DNA of 64,000 nt from Macrotis lagotis (GCF_037893015.1 NC_133661.1:186312703-186376702); one strand, 5' to 3'; counted from the first letter of the stretch, positions 33,495 to 45,175 are shown. The notes: generated by a model from the letters alone, not told the origin. A program made the numbers and translations.

Positions 33495-34397
33495 AAATTT
33501 CTTTCCAAATATGCTATTTCTTTATGTCCATAATTCCCTGTATCACTTACAGTTGTGTAAACTAGGGCAAAGTCTTTATCCATTCTAAGTGAAATCTTCC
33601 TCAACTAAAATAGCGAAGTTGAAATGACAGAAGTATCAAAATGTCCCCTCCCCCTCCCCACTGGCATTGTAGCACAACATTAGATTAAAATGTAATTGGA
33701 AAATATTTAACAAAATAAATAAAAATACAATAAAAGATAAATATGAGATTCGTAGTTAGTTTTCTAAGTCAATATGAAGTCAGCAGTAGGAAGTTGTGTG
33801 GAGTTTAGTGGCATTCTTTCTGTTTGAGTTTGCCACCACTGAGCTAAATGACTTACCTTTGGGATCTCTTCCAGATGAACCTGTGAATGTGACAACTTGA
33901 ACTCAGGCTTTCTAACTATTCTAGGCTGCTGACTGCTCCTTAAACTCTACTGTACCTCATCTTTTTTGCAACTGAACTCTCACCATTCTTCCTTCCCTGC
34001 TCTCATACTGATGCCCTAACCAGAAAACCTTGACAAAGAGATTTGTAGAAAAGCTATCTGGTCTCTCCTTCCTCCCTCTTCCACTTAGAACAATACAGAG
34101 AAAACTTTACAATAGCCATTTGCTGTCTGTACCTGAAATTATTTCAAATATAGGCCAAAGTCTCTTATTCTTCAATTAGAGATAAGGTTTAAACACCCTT
34201 AAGAGGAAAACATTTATATTAAGGTTTGTTTGACCATATCAGACCTTTTCCTAAGATCTGCTTAGGTTGAAAAGAAACATCCCTGCCAGGAAGCCAGCCT
34301 CAAGAAATACAGAGGGAAAGAGTTCTAAGGGGTGGATATGAGAGGCGTAAAAGGGTACAAAGAAAGAACAAAGTAGAAGAGTTGGAAGGAAAATTGT
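33495..34397. other. intergenic, no gene recognised
   Basis: Nothing supported. Confidence 0.4.
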
Positions 34398-34650
34398 GCC
34401 AGATGTGGGCTTGGGTGCTCATGGCTCCAGGGCTGGTGCTCCGTCCATTGTGCCACCTGGCCATACCTACAATTATTACTATTATTTTTTTATTTAAATT
34501 TTTTTCTCTCCCCTTTACTTTATCGCTCAAGCGAGTCTATATTTATGGGGGGGGGGTATTTCATTTACTCTTAAACAAGAACATTTTATTAATATATTAA
34601 AAATCCATTATTTGTACAAAATGAGAATAAATATTAAATTAAAAAATGTT
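34398..34650 (+). mobile_element. L1-like (HAL1-like) 3' tail with SINE-derived module
   Basis: A reversed SINE-like piece (CTCCAGGGCTGGTGCTCC, GCCACCTGGCCATACC) is followed by CTCCCCTTTACTTTATCGCT, a G-run and TTTACTCTTAAACAAGAACA. Arrangement and sequence match 36985-37245 and, reversed, 53570-53905. Confidence 0.7.
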
Positions 34651-35150
34651 TATTTAGGGCAAGACACATGCACATAGCTGTGGAGGGATGATTAGGGTTT
34701 GTAGCTAAGAGTAAAGAAATATCACACATTTTCTTGCTGGAAGGTTTTGACAAGGTCTGGAATTTATAGTAAAGTAAGTCTAAGTGCATAGTAGCCAGAA
34801 GCATTACTGGGAAATGCTTTTGTTATATTGAGTCCTGGAGTAGTTTGAGGTCTTTCAGACTGATAATCTGACAAGAGATAAAAGCAATTTTAAAGCCTCA
34901 AATCAATTCAGATAGATTAATTAGTAGGGTCCAAAGATTGAGAGCCAGGGAATGGCAGTCAAAAGAGCAGGGTTACCTTGAAGAGAGCAGATGTCATGAC
35001 CTTAGGCTATGAAAACTAAGCTTTAGTTCTCAAGTTTCTAATAAAAGGCTTACTAGATACTTCAGTTAGTCAGTAAATGCTTGTTGAGAGTTTGAACAAC
35101 TAAACATCAGCAGATAATAGCAGGGGCAGTTTGGTTTTTAAAATACTCTT
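34651..35150. other. intergenic, no gene recognised
   Basis: Nothing supported. Confidence 0.4.
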
Positions 35151-35396
35151 CCTCACCTTTACCTCCTAATAGAATCCTCTGTTTTCTTCAAAGCTCAACT
35201 CAAGGGGAATGTTATTCTGTTTTCCCCTCTTTCCTTTTCCCTTCCTGAGTCTCCCCTTCCCACAAATCATGTTATTTACTCTTTATTTCTTCCAATGGAA
35301 TGTAAGTAAACCTTGAAAAGGCAGAAGCTGTTTTATTTTTGCCCCAATGCTTCTTACATAGTAGGTTTGTTGAATGAATGAACAACAATTTCAGAA
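35151..35396 (+). repeat. L2-like 3' end
   Basis: AATGTAAGTAAACCTTGAAA, CCCAATGCTTCTTACATAGT and TTGTTGAATGAATGAACAAC follow the L2 3' pattern. Confidence 0.7.
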
Positions 35397-35863
35397 CTAC
35401 ATCAGATGCAGAGAAATGGGATGAGATCAGGGACAAACTTTGTAAATCTTTAGTTTGCATTGTTAAGGGAATCTTCCTTCTTCCTTTATCTCTAATTTAG
35501 GCCGCACCTAAGGGTCTGACCTTCCTCCTGATTTGGATTTCATTGCATTCTGGTGGGGCAGCCAGGGAGCACTGGCTCCAGGGAGCATTGCCCCCCCCCC
35601 CAAAAAAAGAGACCCCCCCTCCCCAAAAGGCAAAAATCTCCAGTTGTGGGACTTGGGTCACTCCCAGGTCACCCCCCCCACACACACACACACACACTCT
35701 GAGGGAGAATTTAAGGAGATGGAGGAAGGGCCTCCATCCCTTTGACCTTCCATAATCCTGTTGAAAATCCTGGTCAGCTGGCCTGACCAGTTCAATCAGC
35801 AACCCACATGGTCTATCCTTTAAACTCTTCTTAACTTTTTTTTTTATCACTTTCCTTATGTGT
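35397..35863. other. C-rich low-complexity stretch
   Basis: Poly-C/A and (AC)n runs at 35590-35698 follow a possible degraded SINE head (GGGGCAGCCAGGGAGC). The 117-codon minus frame here is produced by the low-complexity sequence. Confidence 0.45.
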
Positions 35864-36431
35864 TGTAACTTCTTTTTGTTATAAATTAATGAAAGAAAAA
35901 CCTGCTAGAGTGAGAGAAAATTGTAGATTTTATTCCTGAACCTTGCAAGATATGGGTTCCTCACCTAACATGAAGCACGAGTGGTAATTTATAGTCTTCA
36001 GAAACTCTTTCCCCTCCCTCTTGGGGTTTCATAGGCTCTCAGAATTTGAGTTACAATCTGAGAGGTCTGCCCATCCCATGACATGCCCCCTAATATGATT
36101 CCCCCCGACATGACATGCTGATGAACCCCAATCATCACAGGGGGTGTGTGGGTTAATATTGCACAAAACTTGAATGGTCTTAAACTGGTTTGGGGATTTC
36201 CATCTCTGGAATGGGATTAGGGAAACTCTCCCAGTTTTGTGTTTAGCTGGGCCATTCCCCCCCTTGTAATGGATTCCCTAGGGGCCCCCTCCACACCCTG
36301 TGAAGATCAACACCCTACTTTCCTCACATTTTAATAAATCTTTATCTTCTTTCTAAAACCTACATTCCCGAGTCTGAGTTGTGATTCATCAGGGAGTAGT
36401 TATGGAACTCAAGAAACAATCAGCTGTTACA
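35864..36431 (+). repeat. probable solo LTR
   Basis: TGTAAC at the left and GTTACA at the right form a 6-bp inverted terminal repeat. The right third has AATAAA (36333-36338) and a U5-like stretch (TTCCCGAGTCTGAGTTGTGA). No target duplication or TATA box was identified; the left border is uncertain. Confidence 0.45.
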
Positions 36432-36555
36432 CATCTAAATGCTCATTGTGAAATAAAAATTGAATAAGTTATAGGAAAATACTAGCTCCTCATTATGTCC
36501 ACACATCTTCTTGAGGACATGTGATCATCTTTCCCTATTACATCCTGTTAGTTGA

Positions 36556-36705
36556 AGGGCAATTAGGTGGTGCAGTGGATAGAACACTGCCCTTGGAGTC
36601 AGGAGAATCTGAGTTTAAATATGATCTCAGACACTTAATAATTACCTAACTATGTGACCTTGGACAAGTCACTTACCCCACTGCCTTGCAAGGAAAAAAG
36701 TTACC
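36556..36705 (+). mobile_element. tRNA-headed SINE
   Basis: GGGCAATTAGGTGGTGCAGT to CTGCCTTGCAAGGAAAAAAG. Confidence 0.87.
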
Positions 36706-36984
36706 CTGAGTTTGATTTTAATAAAAGACAAAAAGAGGGTAACAGACATGTGTTTATTGTCCATGTATGCCTGCAGTCAATCATGCATGAAAGGAAACTC
36801 AGTAGAACTGAATTCACAAAGACTTTTTAAGGAAGCATAATTATACATAGGCACAGTCAGAAGATAGGGTCTTCAGTTAGATGGTATTTTCATCCTTGTC
36901 CATCAAATAGATATGTTTTAAGTCACTTTCCATCCAGGGGTGGGATCCTTAAGAACTGCATGTCACAAAGCTGGCTAATTGTTG
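36706..36984. other. intergenic spacer
   Basis: No feature recognised. Confidence 0.4.
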
Positions 36985-37245
36985 GGTGTATGGGGCTGGA
37001 TATGGGCTTGGGTGCTCCTGGCTCCAGGGCTGGTGCTCCCTCCACTGCGCCACCTGGCCATACCTACAATTATTACTATTATATTTTTTAATTTTAATTT
37101 TTTTTCTCTCCCCTTTACTTTATCGCTCAAGTGAGTCTATATTTTTGGGGGGTAGGGGGTATTTTGTTTACTCTTAAACAAGAATATTTTATTAATGTAA
37201 AAAAATTGCATAAAATGAGAATAAATAAATATTAAATTTTAAAAA
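36985..37245 (+). mobile_element. L1-like (HAL1-like) 3' tail with SINE-derived module
   Basis: Second + strand copy of the 34398 arrangement: TGGGCTTGGGTGCTCCTGGC, GCGCCACCTGGCCATACC, TTTACTTTATCGCTCAAG, G-run, TTTACTCTTAAACAAGAATA. Confidence 0.72.
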
Positions 37246-37969
37246 AAGAATTGCATTAAATTAACATGCCCTTCCTTACTCTGGACCCTGGGAGTTTATC
37301 AGATATATTAAAAAACCTTCAATGTAAAGAATAAAAGACTGCCTTCTATGGGGGGGGGTGGGGGGGAGGGAAACAAGATTAGGGGAAAAATGTAAAATTC
37401 AAAATAAATTTTAAAAATCTTTCATAAAAATAAAGACCTTCACAAAACCTAAATCTAGAGATACAGGAAGGCTAGTTTTCTCAAAGACTAGGTTTGACTT
37501 TACAATTGAGAAGGCTTACTAAAAAACTAGTTTCAGTCCTTACAATTTAATTTAATTTGATTACCTGGAAGTTTTCTTTAGTTTCTGTATATGTGTTCAT
37601 ATATGTATATGCATAAGTATGTATGTACATATTAAAAGATCAAAGTTCATTATTTACAAACCTGTACAAAGTCATAAGGCTGACCTTGGGTAATTTTTCT
37701 GAAGCTTAGTATCTGTTCCTATAGGAAGAAAAAAGACATTGCCCTAGGCATTATGAGGAAATAATCTATTCATAGATCACACACACACACACACACACAT
37801 ACCTACAGAGCTGCCACTGTGGGGGAGTATAAACCAATGGAGAATTAAGGAAACTACCCCCACCCCATGAAGATGGAGGTCTCATTCTATTTCTACCAGA
37901 CTGCTAGGGAGTGAATCAGACCTGCAGTTGCAGGACTGTATAGAATGGAGGAGGGTAGGATTTTAGAGT
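37246..37969. other. intergenic, with G-run and (CA)n
   Basis: A G-rich run at 37351-37370 and a CA run at 37779-37799; no gene. Confidence 0.5.
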
Positions 37970-38130
37970 TGGAATTAGCAAGCTCATTTAGTCTTCATTT
38001 TACGGATGAAGAAAATGGAACCTAAAGAGAGTAAGTAGATTGTCTATGCTAGTATTAAATATTAAGTAGTAGAGTCAGAATTTGAACACGGAACTCCCAA
38101 CTCTAAATCCAGTTCATGCTTAAAACATAA
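37970..38130 (-). repeat. MIR/CORE-SINE-like repeat
   Basis: TTCATTTTACGGATGAAGAA and GTCAGAATTTGAACACGGAA in reverse CORE-SINE order. Confidence 0.65.
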
Positions 38131-39134
38131 TATTAATGCCAGAGACTCATATAGTGATTATCATTATACAAACATATTCCTGCTTAAATCAGAAAACTAA
38201 ATGTCCCTTCTTAAGTTCACACTCTTCCTTCACCCACAAATGCATTTTCTCTCCCAGTTTTCAGATTACTTTGCCTTTTCAAGGTTTTATTTGAAATTCA
38301 TTTTTACCTAATTGCCCCTATAAAAATCTCTTAAAGATGGCTCATTTTATCATGAATACGAATGTAGGTTTGTGAAAGTTAGAACTTAAAGAGTGAAAAT
38401 GTAGACAGGACTAAAGGGATCAAAGTGCAGATTCAGTGAAGGATGGTGTGTTGAATTGTCTGAAATAGAACTTGGATAAATTATCACCAAAAAGTCAAAT
38501 GTGAGTGAATACCTTGCTTAAGTATGGAATGGATCAGAGGTATTGTTTATTATTTTTTTGGACTCTATTCACTCTTGTCTCCTTCTTTCCTTAAATCTTC
38601 TCCCTCCCCAACAAGCAACATCTAAACATTTGGTCCTGGGGACAATCCAAAATTAGCTGTTTTTTTTTTTCAACCAAAGCAACCTGTACAAATTGTTTGT
38701 TAAGGTATTATATGGTCCCCTGCATCAGTGGATATGTATCTAAATCAAAGATATAATAAATCTTTTGAAGCATTGTTATATAATTTGAACTATAATGTGC
38801 TTGGCTGCTGTAATGAGAACATAAGCTCTACTCCCTTGATATCTACTTAATTGATCCTGGCAAACCCCTATCAAAGGAGGACAATTGCTACATCTGTCCG
38901 CTTACTACCAACCACAAACAAATTGATATATAGAAGAAAAAAGTGATGGGTTTGAAATCAGAGGTAGGTTTGAATCTAGACTCTGACATTTACTACTTCC
39001 TTCAAATCATCAGTTAATCTCTGTTTTTCAGTTTCCTCAACCATAAAATGATAGATCCCTTCTCTCTCTCAATCTCTGACCCTATCTTCCATGGCAAATG
39101 ATTATAGTTTAAAACACTAGAAAGTATTGATACT
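38131..39134. other. intergenic, no gene recognised
   Basis: Nothing supported. Confidence 0.4.
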
Positions 39135-39739
39135 GTGTGATAAAAATACACTAAACAAAATCTTCAGGGACTGATCTGAGCAAAGTTTTATTTGCTTTTC
39201 TCAAGAGAAGGGCACACTCAAAGTCTCACAAAGGTAGTGAAGATCAAGGAGCTGCATCCGAGGTACAGGAAAGCAAAATTACATGATTTAACACTATTGC
39301 TATCCCCTCTCCCTAGTCCTTTCTGTTTCAACCCAACTGATTGAGTTTTCAGTTACAATCTTACACCAAAAAAAAAAAAATCTACCCAGTAACAAAGAGA
39401 AGAATAGAATGGTTTCCTCTATCTAAATGAAATAATGTCTGAATATGCAAGACTTCTAAGAAAAATCTACTATCCTTCTATTCAGTACTTATCAAATAAG
39501 AGGAGGCTTATGATCTTCTTTGGAATGTAATTTTTTCCATGGGAATAGTCTATTATTCTCCCAGTTAGTAAAAATAGTTTTATCATAAGATAGGTGGCTA
39601 ACTTAAAATGAAAGACCTTCCTAGGAGTAGTCCAAGAATAATGGTCTGTTCTTTGTCTTAATATTTCTTAACCCTGAGAGGACTTCACTAGGAATATTAA
39701 CCCTAAGAAAGTTTTATTGGGAATATTCCACTCAATATA
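39135..39739 (-). repeat. possible LTR remnant
   Basis: On the minus strand, CAAATAAAACTTTGCTCAGA (near 39200-39180) has the look of a retroviral R/U5 junction and the sequence ends ...TATCACACA near 39135. The extent is unclear; it could belong with the LTR that follows. Confidence 0.35.
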
Positions 39740-40255
39740 TGTAAATACTTAGTCCAGGGTGATTAAAATGACTTTTTATTAAGATATCTTAACATAAGGA
39801 CCACTTCTCTCTTAAGAAAAGAAGCCCCTCCCACCCCATGGGCCAGTCTCCACCCCCCCACCCCCCCAATCCTGGAAACGCTAAATCTTATATGCCCTTT
39901 GAAAGATTTGTTCCTCCCCCCCTTCATGACAATCTTTGACTGGGGTCACAATCTAATTGATACATTCACCCCCCATACATTTTCTCTGCCCTGCTCCTTA
40001 TAGTAATGAACACAGGGGAGGGAATAGTAATCTCCTTGAGTATGTGCAAAGACAGTTTCTAGGTTAAGTCTGAAGTAGAGGCAGATCTGAACTAATCTCA
40101 GGTTTTGATGGTTTTGATCAGGTTGAGGCTGTCTTTTGTTTCACTCACATACCTACCCATAGGCACCAATACAGGCAGACCCCAGTCTTTGTAATGTAAA
40201 CTAATAATCTCCCTTCACATTCTTGTGGAAGTCAAATACACCCACATATTCCTCA
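39740..40255 (-). repeat. LTR-like repeat, copy 1 (upstream of RNase gene)
   Basis: 516 bp, minus orientation, TGAGGAATATG to GTATTTACA. CATATAAG at 39894-39887 and AATAAA at about 39780-39775 fit TATA box and polyadenylation signal. It aligns along nearly its whole length with 43907-44439. Its right end lies 460 bp before the TATA box of the RNase gene, and its own promoter points the other way. Confidence 0.65.
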
Positions 40256-40716
40256 CTTACATTTTTTTTTAAAAATAACATCATTATAATAATAATAAAC
40301 AATTAAAATAATAATGAAATAAGCAAAAAACATCTTCCAGAAGACCAGATTAGAACACCCAAAGATCCTGATTATAGAAATCATAAGAAAAGAAAATTAG
40401 TTTCCTTTTAATGTTATCAAATTTTATTTCCTATTTATTTTTCTCCCCAATCCCCTGAGAGACAGTATAAATTCTAAAAAAAAAAAAAAAATAGGAAGGA
40501 ACCAATCAGTGTGGACAAGATTCTTGGACCTTGTTAGCAAAAGTATCTCTCTTTTACTATTAAGTTTATGGTCTGCTTTCTGTGAAGGCACAAATCTGTC
40601 AAGACTGAAATAATGAGAAAGGTTCTATTAACTCCTCCCTGGACTTAAGCCTGCCATGCTCCTCCCTCTTCTCCTTCCCAGGGGACCCCCCCCTTTTTTT
40701 TTCTTTTTTTGTGTCT
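40256..40716. other. proximal upstream region of the RNase gene
   Basis: AT-rich up to about 40500, then a CCAAT box at 40502-40506 and a pyrimidine/C-rich stretch next to the TATA box. No specific factor site is claimed. Confidence 0.45.
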
Positions 40717-40724
40717 TATATAAG
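40717..40724 (+). promoter_or_regulatory. TATA box of the pancreatic-type RNase gene
   Basis: TATATAAG about 84 bp upstream of a strong splice donor, predicting a start of transcription near 40745-40750. The spacing fits the short noncoding first exon of secreted RNase genes. Confidence 0.75.
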
Positions 40725-40744
40725 ACCTGCCTCCCATGGGGAAA

Positions 40745-41911
40745 GGGAAGTGAACTGGGACAAATATTCACTTCAACCCAGAGACTGAACAAAAATCAAG
40801 GGTAAGTAAAAGTACTGGATATTCTCTGAGGGCTCAAGAAATATCAGGGATGGAATGTACCAGGAAAGAACTGAATAGGAAGTTTAATGTTGAACAAAAG
40901 AGAGGAAAGAAAAGGAAGGAAGTAATCTATTGAAAGCAGATCTTCAGGAGTGGGGAAGGGGAGCAATCATCTTTAGGGGGCTGTAACTTTCTTTGGAAGC
41001 TAGTGGAATTGATTCATGTTTCCTGGTGACCAGAACTAGTTTCAATGATCTAGAATAATTGAGATATGTCAGGCTCTTTCATGGCATTTAGATACTGTGA
41101 TCTGACCTATAGAATATGTACATTCAAAAGGAGAAATAGCATTATACATTGGAGAGGAAACTAGATTGAGAGTTTCAAGTTCTACCACTAACACATGCTG
41201 ACTGTGGGACTCAGAGAGAGTTAACTTAATCTCTCTGTGCCCAAGGAAGCTGCTTGGTAGAGGGAATTTCTGGGATTTTCTTACACCAAGGGAATCTTGG
41301 ATTGTATAAAAGGGTACAAGCTTCTATTACACACCAAACATACACACACACACACACATTCATGCACACACTCTCATACTCACTTACTCCAAATGGATTC
41401 ATAGGATCACAGAGCTAGAAGGGACTATAGAATTCATATAGCCCAACCCCTTCCTTTTATTATCAACTTCTTATAAGTAAACTTATTCTTGTTGAATATA
41501 TGTATCACATATATATATATATTCAGTATGTACACATATACATATGTACTTATTAAATTGGGTTCCACTATAGCAAACAATTATGTTTGGGGGCAATTTA
41601 TCAGGGTTAGTGAAACAAGTTTTAGGGAGAGAAGAGTATGATAGGGGTTGTCTTTCAAGCATTGGGATTCACACACTGACTTTTGGGATCAGAGACTATC
41701 TTAGAGATCCATCTAGCCCAGTCCCCTCATTTTACATATAAGTAAACTAACCTTCTTTTCTTACTAGTTGGTAATTGGGGCTGTTCTTCAGGGAAAAGGT
41801 TAGGATAGAGTTAGTTAGCCAGGAGAATTGGAGTGAGGTTGGAATATGGGACTGGGATTTTCATTCCAAAGTGAAAAATTCTTCCTCATCATTTCCCTTT
41901 TTCCTGAGTAG
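40745..41911 (+). other. noncoding exon 1 and 5' intron of the RNase gene
   Basis: Exon 1 (about 40745-40801) has no role in coding. It ends AAGG before GTAAGTAA at 40802, a near-perfect donor. The 1.1 kb intron ends with a pyrimidine-rich tract and TGAGTAG, AG at 41910-41911, leaving 18 bases of exon 2 before the ATG. The intron holds a (CA)n run at 41340-41360 and MIR-like traces near 41400-41460 and 41680-41750. A single 5'-UTR intron ahead of an intact coding exon is the standard RNase A-family structure. Confidence 0.75.
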
Positions 41912-41929
41912 ACTCCTGTTGAAGTCACT

Positions 41930-42382
41930 ATGGCTCAGATGAGTTCCCACATGATACTTCTCCTACTGGGGTTGCTCCTCTTGGGGCTGGTCCAACAATC
42001 AGCTGGCAAAGAGTCCCCTGCAGAGAAGTTTCAGCGGCAGCACATGGATTCAGGGAACTTGATCAGCGATGACAACAACTACTGCAACCGCATGATGAAG
42101 GCCAGGAACATGACTCAAGGGAGATGCAAGCCTGTCAATACTTTCATACATGAGCCTAAAGAATTAGTTGATGCTGTTTGCCAGGAGCCTAACATCACCT
42201 GCAAGAATGGGCAACACAATTGTCATGAGAGTAGTTTGCCTATGACCCTCACCCACTGTAGCCAGACTGGAGCCTCCAAATACCCCAACTGCCAGTATCG
42301 GGCTTCCTATCTTACCAAACGTATCATTGTGGCCTGCGAAGGGAAAGTCTATGTGCCTGTGCATTTTGATGCTTATGTGTAG
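41930..42382 (+). CDS. RNASE1: secreted pancreatic-type ribonuclease
   Basis: Endoribonuclease that cleaves RNA 3' of pyrimidines, secreted. 150 residues: a 26-residue signal peptide (Leu-rich, cleavage before KES) and a 124-residue mature chain, exactly the length of bovine RNase A. In mature numbering the catalytic triad is present: His12 (QRQHMD), Lys41 in the family signature CKPVNTF, and His119 (VPVHFD, with Phe120 and Asp121). All eight cysteines are in place (26, 40, 58, 65, 72, 84, 95, 110). N-glycosylation sequons sit at Asn34 (NMT) and Asn62 (NIT). [14 protein letters not shown] follows the mammalian RNase 1 pattern. Oddities: Val replaces cis-Pro114, and His replaces Asp83, a residue that tunes base preference. 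ATG 41930 starts the signal peptide; one coding exon. The RNASE1 name is by similarity; orthology within the tandem family is not proven. Confidence 0.95.
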   Translation: MAQMSSHMILLLLGLLLLGLVQQSAGKESPAEKFQRQHMDSGNLISDDNNYCNRMMKARNMTQGRCKPVNTFIHEPKELVDAVCQEPNITCKNGQHNCHESSLPMTLTHCSQTGASKYPNCQYRASYLTKRIIVACEGKVYVPVHFDAYV

Positions 42383-42695
42383 AATGGGGGGGGGGGTTGA
42401 TTCCGGAGAAAAGGGAATCCTTCCTTGCCATAATTTACATCATTGCCATCACTATTTCTTCCTCCCTGACAAAGTGTCTGAAATAGCAACTTCTTCTTGA
42501 ACTTCCTACCACTGATACATAAGTTTCTTCAAGCCTTTCCTCTCTGGGACCAGACTGTGAGTGGGTATTGCTGAAAGATCCCTTCCATTTTAGGGATATG
42601 TTTCACTGGTGTGTTCAGGGAAAAGTACAATGAGAGTGTCCCATATGTTATACCCTTCCACTGCTATTCTCAATAAAGCATATCTGATCCTAGGT
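42383..42695 (+). promoter_or_regulatory. 3' untranslated region and polyadenylation signal of the RNase gene
   Basis: The TAG stop is followed by about 290 bases and a canonical AATAAA at 42672-42677, with a GT-rich stretch (GCTGTGTCTATGT) 30 bases further on. The transcript probably ends near 42690. Confidence 0.8.
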
Positions 42696-42794
42696 GAGGT
42701 TGCTAAAGCTGTGTCTATGTCATACTTATTTTTTAAAAATTCCTCTAAGGGATGAAAACTAGAGCTTTCATTGCATGTTGTGACCAGTTGTCCA

Positions 42795-42975
42795 TAAATC
42801 TAAAGCCAAAAGAGACTTCAGAAGATATTTAGTCTAATCTTGCTATTTTACAGATAAGGGCAATGGGGGGAAGGGCAAGTGTGTTGCCAAAGTAATATAG
42901 GTTATAAGCAGTAGAGATGGGATTTGAACTTGGGTCTTCTGACCACAGAGATGGTACCATTTCCACCACATGACA
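42795..42975 (-). repeat. MIR/CORE-SINE-like repeat
   Basis: TTAGTCTAATCTTGCTATTT, TTTTACAGATAAGGGCAA and GGATTTGAACTTGGGTCTTC in CORE-SINE order. Confidence 0.65.
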
Positions 42976-43906
42976 TTTTCTCTCATATGGACAATTTGAT
43001 TCATGATAATAGAGTTGTGGGGAGTTGAAATTTATTCTTGTGAATTTATTCCCAATTTAAGTCAATTGTTGATTGCTCCATTATCCAATAGCCTGGGGAC
43101 TCTGACTCTACATTTGGGCTGAGGGAGGGACCATTATGTTCATAGGCATAATTTGGGATGGTTTGATTTCTGGAAGACCCTACAAGATAAAGGGTCTTTT
43201 GGTTTATGATTCTATAAGCTTCTAAACTGAAACAGCTCACCAAAGTTATAATGACCTCTTAAAAAAAAGTGATCTTAGCTGTCCGCTATTAGCAGTTATG
43301 TGTTGTTTCTTTGTTTGATACTATGTAACCTCAGAATGACCAGCTCCTTGCTCATGACTCATTTTAGTTTCTAGACTCTTGAATAATTCTCAGGGCACCA
43401 GACCCAGGGTTGTTGTCTCCACCTGTTCATTTTATTTAAATTGCAGTCTGGCTCTAAGTAAAGGCATGATGTAAGTACCTGAAAGAGTAGAAGAGTCTGA
43501 TTCTCAAACCAGTCTGGCATTTGTTTGGACAACCTCCCTCAGTCAAAGAGGATACTAGGATGGGGAAGTTGTAGAGTGCTGGAAAATAGAGAAAAGATTT
43601 GTCTTTTTAAATTGATTCCTTTCATCCTTGGCAAGTGTTGTTAGACATTTTTGTATGACGTACCCTTTAATCAGTCTCTTTAAACTCATGAATTCCTTCT
43701 CAGAATAATGTTTTTAAATGCTTAAATGCACAAGATTATAAAATCACAATTAAATAAAGTTCACTGATCTCAGGTTAAGAACTCTTATACTTGAGAGCTT
43801 GGCTGGGTGTGGGACATCAAAATGAAATAATCTAGAAAATAAAAGGTAACAGTTAAATATCATAAATATGAAAAATATGTATTTTAAATATATCTTATAA
43901 ATGGCT
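42976..43906. other. intergenic, no gene recognised
   Basis: Nothing supported. Confidence 0.4.
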
Positions 43907-44439
43907 TGTAAATACTTAGGCTAAAATGATTAAAAATGGCTCTTATTAAGACATCTTAATAAAAGGAACATCTTTCTTTAAAGGAAAGAGGGACACCGAA
44001 TCCTAAAAAATGCTAGGTCTTATATGCTCTTTGAAAAGCTTGTACCTCCACCTTTGTGCTAATCATTGTCTGGGGTCACAATCTGATTGATTCATTTGCT
44101 CATATGTTTCTTTTTTTTTTTTTTTTTGCAAGGCAAACGGGGTTAAGTGGCTTGCCCAAGGCCACACGCCGTGCCCATATGTTTCTACCCCCCCTGCCCC
44201 CCACACTCATTATATGAATGAGCACAGGGGAGGGAATAATAATTTCCTTGAACCTGTGCACACAGACCCTGGGTTAACTCAGAATTAGGTGGGACAGACT
44301 GAGGCTAAATCTTTTGTCTTACACTCACATATCTGCCAATAGGCTCCAAAACAGGTAGACCCTTATTTTTGTAATGTAAACTAACAGTCTCCCTTCACAT
44401 TCTTGTGAACGTGAGTTTGAAACACCCCCATATTCCTCA
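43907..44439 (-). repeat. LTR-like repeat, copy 2 (downstream of RNase gene)
   Basis: Same family and orientation as 39740-40255: shared TGTAAATACTTAG start, TCTTATATGC (TATA box, reversed), GGGGTCACAATCTGATTGAT, GCACAGGGGAGGGAATA, TTTGTAATGTAAACTAA and the CCATATTCCTCA end. It carries a truncated SINE (44112-44175). Confidence 0.65.
44112..44175 (-). mobile_element. 5'-truncated SINE inside LTR copy 2
   Basis: T-run, then TTGCAAGGCAAACGGGGTTA to CCAAGGCCACACG; CATATGTTTCT is repeated exactly at 44101-44111 and 44176-44186. Confidence 0.88.
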
Positions 44440-44810
44440 CGTGCCTGCATATGCACACACACACACACACATACATACACACATATAAATATGTATTATG
44501 GGGTCCTCTTCCTTGATCAATTTCACCTCACTGACTCTAATGCTACTGATTTCTCCCTCTTCAAGAAAGTTCTTGCTGCTAAATTAACCTTTTGTTGGTA
44601 AGTCCCCCTTGGAGTTTTAGCCATTCTATTTCTGCAGGGTTTAGGTTGGATTTGGGGTTTTGTATGTTAGCTCTTTCACCTTCCCTGTCAGTGAATGACT
44701 GCATTGCATTTGTGGTCAACTCCTTCTTGGGAATAAGTGAAAGGTGAGGAGAGATTCTGCAGGTGACAGAAAGCCTAGGAGGAGAGAACTTCTCAGATGG
44801 GGAGGAACAT

Positions 44811-44811
<1 letters not shown>
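44440..44811. other. intergenic, with short (CA)n
   Basis: CA run at 44454-44470; no gene. Confidence 0.45.

Positions 44812-44867
<56 letters not shown>
44812..44867. repeat. (GA)n microsatellite
   Basis: Uninterrupted GA run. Confidence 0.95.
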
Positions 44868-44869
<2 letters not shown>

Positions 44870-45011
44870 TAAGAGAGTTTGGGTAATTGGGTACAGGGGA
44901 TATATTAATGACTAAATCTCAGGAAAACAAATTACTATCCAATAGAGTATGACTCAGGAAGAGTCATAGAAGATGGTACCTTCATTTAACTTTTTAAAAA
45001 TGTACCACATG

Positions 45012-45160
45012 TGGGGCGGCTAGGTGGCGTAGTGGATAGAGCACTGGCTCTGGAGTCAGGAGTACCTGGGTTCAAATCCGGTCTCAGACACTTAATAATT
45101 ACCTAGCTGTGTGGCCTTGGGCAAGCCACTTAACCCTGTTTGCCTTACAAAAACCTAAAA
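45012..45160 (+). mobile_element. tRNA-headed SINE with perfect target duplication
   Basis: AAATGTACCACATG is identical on both sides (ending 45011; ending 45175). The body is near consensus. Confidence 0.93.
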
Positions 45161-45175
45161 AAAATGTACCACATG

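Noticed and set aside
35497..35850. 117-codon minus-strand frame
   Set aside because: It is produced by poly-C/G and (AC)n low-complexity DNA.
39740..44439. The two LTR-like copies as the two ends of a provirus that captured an RNase gene
   Set aside because: The DNA between them has no gag, pol or primer site, the RNase gene keeps its own TATA box, intron and AATAAA, and the outer flanks show no matching target duplication.
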